In this document: piece after piece, positions 49,058 to 60,682 of the stretch
Numbering within the stretch: the first letter of the stretch is position 1
Layout of the letters: the number at the start of each line of letters is the position of its first letter
NCBI GenBank assembly: GCA_034620365.1
Contig: JAQGEQ010000007.1
Coordinates: 248,001-312,000, forward strand
Reading direction: 5' to 3'
DNA length: 64,000 bases
Source of the DNA: Pegea sp. RAD2-039
Lineage: Eukaryota; Chordata; Thaliacea; Salpida; Salpidae
Notes under the pieces: generated by a model
What the model saw: the letters and a program-made list of their open reading frames with translations, nothing else
The model's database searches: none
Told to the model about the DNA's origin: nothing
Made by a program: the position numbers and the translations under genes

Positions 49058-52000
49058 ATGAATGGGATTCGTAATTACCCAAATAGTGCTAAACTTGATG
49101 ATTGTTACTCTACTGTCTTCACTTTGGTAAGCATCAAGACTTCACCTAAATCATCTCATATATAAAAGTTTTTGTAGCAATCAACAACTAGACTATGATT
49201 TGTATCTTATTAAAGATTTTTTTATAATTTAATATTATTTTACTGAACATTTTTTAGAATTTTATTTATATGATATTTTAAAATTTAATTGTATATTGAA
49301 AAAAAGTTTTGTAGTATTATTTGAAGAGTAATTATTCAAATTTATTTAGAAAATTCAATTAATTTTGTATTTGTGATTGTTTTTAGAGGTTTAAAACTCC
49401 TAGAGTTTTTACTAAGATAAATATTTTGAGAATAAATTTGTAAGATTTAAAAAAATTATAGAAATGTTGTTTAAGTTTAGATAATTATTATTCATTTAAT
49501 TTTTATTCTATTATATATAAAAAGCAATTAACTAAAGATTTTTTTATGAATTTTTATTAAATATTAAACTTACTTTTTATTAGTTAATTGCTTGAACTAA
49601 TATTTTATGTCAAATTTATCTTATGTTTCTAACTTTGTAAGAATTGAATCAAACTTTTAGTTACTACAAGCAATTGTATCTTTTATAGAATTGAATTTTT
49701 GATCATCTAAATATTTGAAATCTAAAAACTTTTCGATTTGATATAAACAAAAACATCTTACTTGTTTTCATAAAATTTCTTCATATCTATAAAAATATTG
49801 TTTGAAAATATAGGCAGACTTGAAGGGAATAAAATGGAATAAGTTTTCCTCATCATCCAACAGTCTGACTGATGATCCAGTGCTTTTAGCCTACTCTAAA
49901 TGTTTAGAATGTGATATCTTAGCGGTATGGAGACAAAAGAATAAGAAATGTAGTAAACCTGGTGCAAAATTACAGGTAATTGTTGTTTTACTTGAAGATA
50001 TTTGTATAAGGTTTGTTTGTTGATTACAAATATAAAGATTTAATGAGTTGAAAAAGATGATGTAAGTTTTCATTTGATTGTAAAATCTGTTGCTAGATAA
50101 TTTCTTACACATATTTTCATACATAAAAATGTTTGTCATAACAAGCTTGACATTTTTGTGTTTAAGATACACCAAGAGAAAGAAATTTATATTTTCTGGT
50201 GGGGAGATGAGCCTGTAGTTGAAGAAATACGCGAGAATAGATGCTGGAAAGGTACCTCCACCATCCAATATATGTCCCAGTTGATATCTACTTAAAAATT
50301 ATAATTTTTAAAATTTGATTAAAACTTTATTTTTGATGTGATTAGATTTTAATAATTAATCATTAGATAAAATTTATCAAATTGATAAAAAGAAAGTCAT
50401 CAAAATACTCGATTACAGATCAAGCGTGTGGTAACTTTGATGAAGGCTTATCTTATGATTGTCGAACTCTCTTTTACAAAGCAGTTCACAACTTGATTGA
50501 AAGGTGAAGCTGAAAAGGTAGCAAATTCTTCAGATGTTTAATTCGATATTTACTACAGATGTTTACTGATCGAGGGTCATGTTAGAATTAATAGATGGTT
50601 TACAAAACCATTTTCACATGATGCAGACGATATCAGGTGATTTAATCTTCTTATATTTGTATGTAAGCAAGAGAAGCATGATAAAGTTTCCAATTGTGAA
50701 CTAAGTTAGGATAACTTTGCGTCATTTTATAAAGTCAATGAGCAAGAAATCGTTTGTTTCTGCACTAGACGAAAAATAGACGATGAAAGCGTTTATGTGC
50801 TCATGTACAGCGCATACACACACACGCCTGTTTCGATATTTGTGTTAAAGATTTGATAAAGTAGCTAGCTTGCTTACTAGTTGAACATTTTTCTCAATTT
50901 TATTGTCTTCTTTTCACTTTTATATATTTACTAGATGTATTTTTGTCATCAATTTAGTTTTAGAAACTTTATAAAGTACTTATGACACGTGTAACGACAA
51001 ACCCAAACATTTGGTTAGCTTCTAGTTCAATAAACATTCAACTAGAAATTTGCTGAGACTAAATTTCATCACCTCTTCTGATAAATCATCAAATTTCAAA
51101 CTGAAAAGTTTCAATTTTGAGGCTTTCATTTAGATTTGGTGAAACCGACAGAAGACTTGTAAAATCTTTTTTTTTTTAGCGACCAGTTCTCTTTTTCACT
51201 TTCTTTTTTCTTACACGGCGAAAGTAAGGTTTGTGCTACAGTTGAAGTTGCTAAACATCAAAATGTTTGTCGTTTAACTTCTGAACTACTTGAACAAATC
51301 ACAACGTCGCCATCTACAGCTAATTCAGAAGGTATTTGCAAACCATCTCAATTATTTTCTCAATATTTTAAACTTTTTTTCAAGTTATTCTTTCACCTTA
51401 TGGCTTAAAAGCAAGATTAACAGGAATTGTTTATCGTGAAGTCGATTCCGCTGCCAAAAAACTTCTTTGTGAATGGAAACCTTTTTATCCTTTTTATTCA
51501 GATCCATATTTACAAGTTTGTTAATTTGAATTTTGGAAAATTTGAAATAATTTGTTAATTTACAGGAAGATTTCAACCAACATTTCCTAACTGGAGTTCC
51601 ACCGGTTGTTGAAGTCATCCATTGTAAGTGTCTACAAGCTGTTCGTCAATCTGTTCATTCAACATCACCTGAATAACAAACAGATCTTGTTGTTTATTTC
51701 AACTTTTTTCAATCAGAATATTTTCTATTTTCTTTTCAAAACATCAACTTTTTTTCAGGCGGAATCCGAATGAATTATCCAAGTTCTTATATTTTAGTTC
51801 CTTGTGACAAATCTTTAACAGATAATTTCAATTCAAGTGATGCCTTCAATGAAGATCTGATGATTGATCTTCCAGCTACATCAAAGAGTAAATCCCTTCA
51901 ACAATTTGTTGCAACTGAACATCTTAAACACTTATACAAATCTCTTTGTTGTATAATCTTCTTATTTTAGCTACACCAAGTAGAGTTGATGTAAACAAAC

Positions 52001-55000
52001 AATGTGAAATATCAGAAAGTTAATTTCCACTTAATTTGCATTTAACTTTTAATAGAAATTCCAAAACTTCATATTTTGGTTTTGTAATTGACCAACTTTT
52101 CCAATTCTTTTCTCATCAATCAAGTCTCTTTATTTCCTTTTCACATCAGCAAACAACTTGCTGAAAAAATCTTAACAATTTTAAACTTTTTTATATATTT
52201 ACAGATGAATGTGTCCTTGAAAACCAAATCAACATCACCAAAGATCGCTCTTTAGAGTTATCTCAACTTTCCACTTATAAAAACATTCAAATAAATAACT
52301 CAGAAAGTTGGGGTGGATGTACAAAACCAGTTGCCATCAACAGATCATCTAACAACGCTTATATGTGAGTTGAAGTTGATCTTCATCTCCTCATCTTTTA
52401 TTTGGGATCTTGTTTCAGGGACACACTCCTGAAGTCCTTCACCAATCATCGTCAGATCCGTTTTGAGTCTCTCGATTCTCCTTCTGATTCTTCCTTCAAC
52501 TCTTTCAACAAAATCTCGACTCTGCCACAAGAGGGAGCTCTTTCTTCTTCTTCTAATTTAATGGAGATGATCTCGGAGTTTTCTTCCAATGAGATGACGC
52601 GCGCGGATCAGGATCCGCCGCCTCCCCCTCCACCTCCAGAGTCTTTCAATTTCAATTCATCTTCTCTTTCCTCATCCAACTTCTTTCGATCTTCAACCGT
52701 TGAAGACTTCAATCCGATCTTACCTCTTTCTGTATCTTCTTTCAATTCCCTGACTCCATGGAGGATCAACAACGAGTTATCGTCACCAGATGGCGCTATT
52801 CAACTTCCATCTAATCCCAAGAAGATCAATGACGTCAGCGACTTCCTTATCGAACATCCGCGCAAGGTGAGGATCGCTTCATGTGATTGTTACGTCATCA
52901 TCACCAAGCTTCTTGATCAGCTGGATAAATGGAAGACTTATATGATCCGATCTTCAACTAAAAGACCTTTAATTGATGAAATGATGTCGGATTCGGTGTT
53001 TGGAGCTCCTGTGGACTCCCCTGAGGAAGATTATTCTCAATATGGAGATATTCTTGTCAATTACAACAAAACTTTGGATATTTATGAAAAATATGGCTTG
53101 TGGTGAGTAGATTGGTGATCGCGTATCTCGCGGTTTCACTTTTATTTCAATTGTTTTTTATTTCGAAAAAACTAACATTTTTTGTCACTTTTTTAGTAAA
53201 CGTCGTAAATTATGGAAAGTTGAACCTCACTTGATGCTAGAAAACTCTAAATCACCTCCTACTTCCACTGAGTCTTCAATAAATCCTTCTTCTGACTTTA
53301 CATCAACTGATTCAACCAGCAACATCCAATCATCAAGATGTTTTCCGAAGATCACAACAGGTTCTTCATCACTCATCATTTTCAAACTCTTTATCTTTCA
53401 AATTGAATCAGTTGGTTCCGGAAAATTGGCTGGTATGGTTGTAGCTCCTGATCCCTACGAGTTTGATGATGACCCTGAAGACTCTCCATCTTACAACGGC
53501 ATCACAAACTCTTCATCTCGCCCAACAATTGATCCTTCAACTACATCTTCATTTACAAACCAGGATCCATCTAATTGGACGCTGAATAACCGATCTATCA
53601 ACAAAAGTACTTCTCAGGTATCATCTCTTCTTCTTCAATCTCGAATCTTATTTAATCTTGATGTCTTCAGAGTCAACTGGAACTGCTGCTCATAAAAGGT
53701 CCCTTCCCTAATCAACCACAACTGAATCTCAACTCAGGTAAGATCTTCATCTTCTAAGGACTTTGAACAATCTTCAGTTGATGTTTTACTACTATTTGAT
53801 ATTTGTTTGAAATGTCGAGTAAATCGAAGCGAAAATATCGATTGTAGTAAAAAGCCACAGAAAAAAACCACAGAAAAAATACAGAAATCGTTTTTAACAA
53901 ACTTTTTGTTGATAAACAACTTTTGGGACTTTTATTTGATGGTTTTCCTCAAGTATTCCTTTAAATGAACCAACTAATTTGCATTTAGTGTCTTCCAATC
54001 GATAATTCTCATCACGAACGTTTAATCTAATCCAACCGACCGACTAACTGACCGACTAATTAGTTAACTAATTACTTGTAGAAGATCAAAACCTCATTTT
54101 GAACCTCTAGCGTCCTTCAACGGTTTTCTATTCTTTTAAAAACATCCGCACGATGTCGCCACTGAGTCGTAAACATTAATTTGTTTTTCAACATTAACCA
54201 ATCAGAATTGTTATTTCAGCAACAACTTCAATTCCATCTCCATCACCCAGTAGCATCACTAAAGGAGCTCAGAATGTAAGTGTGATGACGTCACCGACTT
54301 GATGATGTCATATTTCATCATTTCAGATGCAATTTACGATGCAAGATTTAGAATCAAATCTGTTTGAAGATACAACTGGTGCCCCAACGCCACCGACCCA
54401 TATAAATGATCATTTACCGAATCAACTAGCTCCAAGGACCTCATCATCTGGTTATCACCAAACTTCTTCAACTAATTACAATATTGGAGCAAATTACAGC
54501 AGCGACAACATCATGTACCCGACTCCACCATCTCAAGAAAATTGCCAACCTAACACGCCCCCAGACACCCTACATCCAGCCACCGATCCCGTATCGCGCT
54601 CCATCTTATCTTTACCGCGTCATGACGTCATCAACACGTCATCAGCTAGTTTTAGTGCAAATCCTGAAGTTGCTGATTGTAGCAATTTAGAACAAGTTGA
54701 TGAGATGAAGCGATGTTTGGCGCCATCTGGTGACATCAATGCGATCTCAGTTAGAGGATTAAAGAATTTCTGTTCAACAGTTCGATGTACAAAGTTCCCT
54801 GCCCCTTCTAACTATTCTCCTTTAACTTTTCTATCTTTCAACAACACCTTCAACAAATCCTATGTGCCTTCCTGGAAGCAAGTGAGTTTTGTGTACCTCT
54901 TTTTAAACTACATCTTCATCATTTGATCTTTACAGGTCTCCTCTCCTTGTGATTATTTCCCTTCTTCAATATCTACATCAGTCACAAACCTTTTTTCTAA

Positions 55001-58000
55001 TTATGATCGGCAGGCATCTCTTCCTCATTCATACTTTTCATCACCTGCTCCTTCAACACCTATGGTCGCGACACCTTCATCTAGAGGAGCTACATCAGTT
55101 AGGACTCCATCTTCCCAACATCAGCAACCATCACCCCGTTCTTCACCTAAAACACCGATGATGATTGGAAGCCACTGTCGGAGTGTAGAGACTCTCGAGT
55201 CTCCAGCTTCTTCATTTGCAACTCAAAACTCTCATAGAGTACCTAGTAGAGCGCCACCTAGTGTTGATCTTCACGGCAACATCGCTCTTCATCTTAATCT
55301 TTTGATCTCTGATTCGACTCTCAACACTTTTCATGATCGCTCTTTTGATCTCTGCACTCTGTGTGTCTGTTGTGAGCACGGATTCCACAGTTTTCATATC
55401 AATGACGATGATCTTTCTACTTTTGGAGCATCTGATCAACCTTCGGACACACATGTGGATTGGGAAGCTTCTAGTGGATGCAGATGTGGTTTCAGGTTCA
55501 TCTTCAGCACTCTAAATCTTCATCTTTTATCTTTTATCCTCTTTTCAGCACTGCTTACAATAAAATGGCCTCAAAAGATGCAGGACTTTTTATAGAAGAT
55601 GAATTAGACATCAATGATTTGGAATTTGAAGATAAAATTCTTTCTTCGTGTAAAGAAGATGAAAGTTTCGAATATGGAACAGGTCCGGACCTTCAATCTT
55701 CATCTAAACCATCTCATCTTCAATTTTATAGAAGTTCTTCAAGATCTGATGGAGATTGTTCTACAAAGAAGTTGTTCTCCTTTTAATTTGGATTATTTTG
55801 CTTCAAACTCACAACCTAAAGATGCTTCTTATGTCCCAAATGCTTATCTAGAAAGAGGTGATTGTCATCTCAAATCTTCATCAATCTCACATGATCTTGT
55901 TTCTATAGAGGAAAGAACTGTTTGTAATCATGCGTTAAGTTGTAGCTTATCTGCAGTCGATAGTCAACAGTTGAAAAGTGACATTGATTCATCAGAATCA
56001 CCTATTCATCAGTGGAGTCAAAGTTTAAGTATTTAATCTTCAAATTTAATGACATTTATTTCATTTCGATCAATTACAAGGTGATGCTTTGACATTTGGA
56101 ACTAATATTGATATCTATCGTCTTCTTTATTCTCTTAAAAATCCACTTCAAGACGCGATTCAACGAAAGAAAACCGCGCGAACATTTGCTAGCACCCAAC
56201 ATGTCAAAGGACCACTGACGTGGCGTGACTTTTGTAAAGCCGCAGAAAAAGGTGCAAGCTTCAAACTTGTTCCTATTTCGTAAAAATAACTTCCATCTTT
56301 TGATAGATGCTGGTTCCCAACCAATACCTACCTTGAAGACAGGTAGATGTGGTGAATGGGCCAACGTCACACCTCTGTCCCTAAAATATTGGGACAAATT
56401 ATACCTGGAACCGTATTCTTCTCCTCATAACATCGTGTATGCGGTTCTAATAGAAGATCAACAAGATTTATGCACAAATAGCATCTCTTTCTTCAATCAA
56501 TTTTCATCTTTGTATCAATCGTGTCGTTTGGGCCGATTATGGCCTCTTACTAAAGATGGCCTTGTACGTGTTGATACACGTAAACAAGTTAGGACATCAC
56601 CAAATCCGCAAATAAAGGATGAGATTGAGACATTTTGTAGTGAAGGTGTGTCTCAACATCTTCTTCTTCATCTTCTTCATCAAATTTTATTCAGTTTTAG
56701 ACAACAAGTTTTTCAAGAATGGTTTAAATTCTATCGACCGAATTTCTTTATCCTCATATATTCGAACATGTCTCACTGGATTAGGTAACTGATCCTCATT
56801 TTCTAATCTTCATCTTCTGATCTTCACCTGATCCTCACCTTTACTTGATCCTCATCTTTTAATCTTTTGATCTTCATATTTTGATCTTCATCTTTTGATC
56901 TTCATCTTCTGATCTTCATCTTCTGATCTTTATCTTTTGATCTTCATCTTCTGATCTTCATATTCTTATCTTCATATTTTGATCTTCATCTTCTGATCTT
57001 TATCTTTTGATCCTCATCTTCTAATCTTCATCTTTTGATCTTCATCTTCTGATCTTCATCTTCTGATCTTTATCTTTTGATCCTCATCTTCTGATCTTCA
57101 TCTTCTGATCTTCATATTTTGATCTTCATCTTCTGATCTTCATCTTTTGATCTTCATCTTCTGATCTTCATCTTCTGATCTTCATCTTCTGATCTTTATC
57201 TTTTGATCCTCATCTTCTGATCTTCATCTTCTGAACTTCATCTTCTGATCTTCATCTTCTGATCTTCATCTTTTGATCTTCATCTTCTGATCTTCATCTT
57301 CTGATCTTCATCTTCTGATCGTCATCTTCTGATCTTTATCTTTTGATCCTCATCTTCTAATCTTCATCTTCTGATCTTCATCTTTTGATCTTCATCTTCT
57401 GATCTTCATCTTCTGATCTTTATCTTTTGATCCTCATCTTCTGATCTTCATCTTCTGATCTTCATCTTCTGATCTTCATCTTTTGATCTTCATCTTCTGA
57501 TCTTCATCTTCTGATCTTCATCTTCTGATCTTCATCTTCTGATCTTCATCTTTTGATCTTCATCTTCTGATCTTCAGCTAATCTGGTGAAGACTTATCTG
57601 AAGACTGGATTGAATTCAACGAACGAATCTTTGAGTGAACCGATCATGGTCAGATCTATCTTCGAATCTTCATCAAAAAACAACACAAGGTCGACATCTC
57701 TGATCCTTTTTCAATCTTTAAATGAGTCTCTTGATCTCAGTGAGGACTTGATCCATTCAACAATCGCGATCTTCATCATTGATCCCTTCCAAGGATCAAA
57801 ATCCAGGGAATTCTGGAGATGTTTTGCCAAATTGAAGCGAATGTTTCCTGAAAACATCGGGCGTCGTTTATTATTACAGGTCGATATCTGATTGGTTATT
57901 ACCTGGTGGTCACTGAACCGTGAATATCTTCATCAGATTATCCCAACTGAAAGGATTATGCCAATGTCGAATAACTACCTCCAAGAAGCAGCATCCCAAT

Positions 58001-60409
58001 ACATCCGTACACTTGCCTATGATACATATGTGCAATGTCAACACACCCCCCCTCGACTTGCAATTACCAGGTCAATGACAGGTTTTGGACCAGCTTCCGA
58101 ACCACTCTTTACCAGACCTGGTTCTTTTGTGAGTTCATCTTTAACTTGAAGGATTAAAATTGAAGTTTCTTCAACTGTAGATGCCACATCGAGAACAAAC
58201 TTATACACCGATGTATGTCCTGAACCTACCACGTGAGAATATCGCGTTGACGAACAACCCAAAGAAGCATGCGACCTCTAGTGGTAGCAACTTGTTGAAG
58301 GATACCAACTCATCTTCAACTGATGTCTTGTTCGTCTTCTACTGTCTCTCACAAGATCGCAAGTTTCTATTAGCTTCTGCAACCGATCATTGTGGTGAAT
58401 TGGTTGAAACTATCTCAATAAGTATGGCTGTGGACTCCAGGTTAGATACTTGAATACTTTCATCAGTCAATTGATATCTTTGATGTTTAGACGTTTAGCT
58501 CGTAGTAGGAAGCAACGAGTGTTGTTGCGAAGTGATGCTATTAAAAAATTGTGGAAATTTATCGTGAAAATTACTAAACAATCATCTACAAAAGTTTGGA
58601 GGATTGTTATTGGAAGGTTGGGTCGTATAAGTCACGCAGAATTGAGAGGTTAGTTAATGACGTAATTGATGATGTAGCTGATGATGTAGTTGATGATGTA
58701 ATTGATGACGCAGTTGATGATGTAGTTGATGACGTAGTTGATGATGTAGTTGATGATGTAGTTGATAAAGTAGTTGATGAAGTAGTTGATGATGTAGTTG
58801 ATGAAGTAGCTGATGAAGTAGTTGATGATGTAGTTGATGATGTAGCTGATGATGCAGCTGATGATGTAGTTGATGACGTAGTTGATGATGTAGTTGATGA
58901 CATAGTTGATGATGTAATTGATGATGTAGCTGATGATGCAGCTGATGATGTAGTTGATGACGTAGTTGATGACGTAGTTGATGAAGTAGTTGATGACGTA
59001 GTTGATGATGTAGTTGATGATGTAGCTGATGACGTAGTTGATGACGTAGTTGATGATGTAGTTGATGACGTAGTTGATGATGTAATTGATGACGTAGTTG
59101 ATGATGTAGTTGATGAAGTAGTTGATGATGTAGTTGATGATGTAGCTGATGACGTAGTTGATGAAGTAGTTGATGATGTAGTTGATGAAGTAGTTGATGA
59201 AGTAGTTGATGAAGTAGTTGATGACGTAGTTGATGAAGTAGTTGATGAAGTAGTTGATGATGTAGCTGATGACGTAGTTGATGATGTAGTTGATCACTTA
59301 GTTGGTGTTTCGGCAGATTGGGCTCCTATTATTAACCGCAAGTCACTGTTAAATTGTCGAAAGAATCCTGAAAAATGTCAACAATGTGTTGTAAACGGAA
59401 CTTCAGAAAACTATGTAATAGCTAGCGCGTGTGTGACGTCAGTAGCACCTGATTCAACTTTGATGGTGATGTCAGGTAACTAATTGATTTAATCATCTTG
59501 ATACTTTCTTGATAATAATTTCATCTACAGATGTTGTACATGCCAATATGTTAGGTCGAAGTCACACTATTCAAGCTCAACAACTACACACACCTAGTGA
59601 TATATCTTCTACATCACTTTGTGTCATTGCAACATCCGCAATTACTCAATTAACATCTCAATTTCCCGGTTCGATCTTTATATCAAATCTTCATTCTTTA
59701 AAATCAACTTCTTCATCAGCTGATGGTCCTTTATTTGATGATATTCCTTTGGAGTTCCATAGCGAAGTCGAAGGTTTTCTTAGCAACGTAATGCCTGAAA
59801 ACCAGGAAAATAGTTCTTATCTTGACAACGAGTTGTTACCAGTAAGACTCGCGCGATCGCCTACAACCTACTAACGTACATTTACAGGGCAATTCGACTG
59901 AACGTCTATTGTCTCATGACGTCGACCAAAGTGATGATAAGTTATTGGAACAACCACTCGCTATTGGTTACATGGTTTCAACAGCACCTTGTGGTCTTTT
60001 ACCTGACTGGTTTTGGTCTTCTTGTCGTACGACGCGTAACCATTCACCAGTTCTCTTCAAACACGCCTTGCACATAAGAAGTGAGTGAAGAAGATAAGAG
60101 GTTTAGAAGATTTAATGTTTGATTTACAGCGAGTGTTGTTGAGGGGTCTTCTTTTTCTCACCTTGCACAAAAACAACATCCACTTGATTCAAATAATACA
60201 GTAGTCTTGTTAAAGTGAGTCATCTTCATCACTTTCACATCTTCTAATGATCTTCATCTTGTAGATATGTTCTGGAAAGTTACAATATGTTATCTTGGTT
60301 GGCTTGTGACTTGGTGACGAATGATAGACAAACATGCCTTCCATTACATTGCCTTACCTTGCTTCAACTTTATCATACTTTCCGTAAACTTTATCCCAAC
60401 TCAACGTGA
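49058..60409 (+). CDS. MED13: Mediator complex subunit 13
   Basis: Largest subunit of the CDK8 kinase module, linking it to core Mediator in the nucleus. 32 exons: 49058-49126, 49814-49975, 50167-50251, 50419-50503, 50559-50636, 51180-51331, 51385-51515, 51566-51623, 51759-51887, 51971-52018, 52205-52364, 52419-53102, 53197-53360, 53412-53617, 53671-53737, 54220-54275, 54327-54881, 54936-55495, 55549-55682, 55732-56028, 56081-56251, 56307-56645, 56695-56784, 57578-57879, 57937-58128, 58181-58440, 58491-58648, 59317-59475, 59531-59841, 59888-60080, 60130-60214, 60265-60409. About 2,094 aa (human about 2,170). Landmarks: [19 protein letters not shown] at the start, [31 protein letters not shown]; a low-complexity Ser/Pro middle with MYPTPPS; CRCGFR...[61 protein letters not shown]. 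The C-terminal half is the Argonaute-like module of this family. Two introns carry large minisatellites. Confidence 0.97.
53361..53411 (+). other. 51-bp in-frame MED13 intron (reading frame open if retained)
   Basis: GT...CAG borders, 51 bp, no stop in frame. Retention would add 17 residues rich in Phe, Ile and Leu, out of keeping with the polar surroundings, so splicing is preferred. The exon boundary is phase 1 on both sides. Confidence 0.5.
56788..57576 (+). repeat. 14-bp pyrimidine-rich minisatellite filling a MED13 intron
   Basis: About 55 tandem copies of GATCTTCATCTTCT and close variants (GATCTTTATCTTTT, GATCCTCATCTTCT) occupy nearly the whole intron 56785-57577. The first units are the most diverged. 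The real 3' splice site (GATCTTCAG) is itself a variant of the unit, so the array runs right into the acceptor. Other short MED13 introns end in the same kind of CATCTTCTGATCTT tract without amplification. Confidence 0.95.
58655..59298 (+). repeat. 12-bp minisatellite filling a MED13 intron
   Basis: About 53 copies of GTAGTTGATGAT, with T/C/A changes at fixed positions (GATGAC, GATGAA, GTAGCT) and no length change, within intron 58649-59316. The unit is a multiple of 3, so several frames stay open on both strands, including a Val-Asp-Asp repeat frame. The frame entering from the upstream exon meets TAG at 58651, and joining 58648 to 59317 restores conserved MED13 sequence (AELR-DWAP), so the array is intronic. 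Confidence 0.95.
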
Positions 60410-60676
60410 TGGAGATCTCCAATTTCTTCCACGAGTTTCTACAAACCTTTTTTATATCTTTCTAACAAGTTTTTAAAAATCATTTTTAATGAGATTAAGA
60501 GTCCCTTTAAACCAAAAACTTCTTTCAAACAAACTGATAAAAGAGACTTTAGCAGCTTCCTCCCTAAATTGAGCTTTTTCATTTTTCATCACCTCTGCTT
60601 CTTTTCTACTTCAAATTAATGTTTTTTTTGGGAGACTTTTTAAAGATCAATTCTTTCATGAAAATTTATTTATTGA

Positions 60677-60682
60677 AATAAA
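60677..60682 (+). terminator. MED13 poly(A) signal
   Basis: AATAAA 268 bp after the MED13 stop, followed by T-rich DNA. A second candidate lies near 61090. Confidence 0.5.

Noticed and set aside
56074-56397. Minus-strand 107-codon frame within MED13
   Set aside because: Antisense shadow of conserved MED13 exons.
58607-59297. Minus-strand Ser-Thr and Ile-Asn-Tyr repeat frames
   Set aside because: Shadows of the same 12-bp array; a 3n-length repeat leaves several frames open on both strands.
56788-59298. CRISPR array
   Set aside because: Units are directly contiguous without unique spacers and lie in introns of a eukaryotic gene.
58596-59483. Long acidic Val-Asp-Asp frame as a protein domain or separate gene
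   Set aside because: No ATG start, wrong frame for the upstream MED13 exon, and clean splicing around it restores conserved sequence. The frame exists because the repeat unit is 12 bp.
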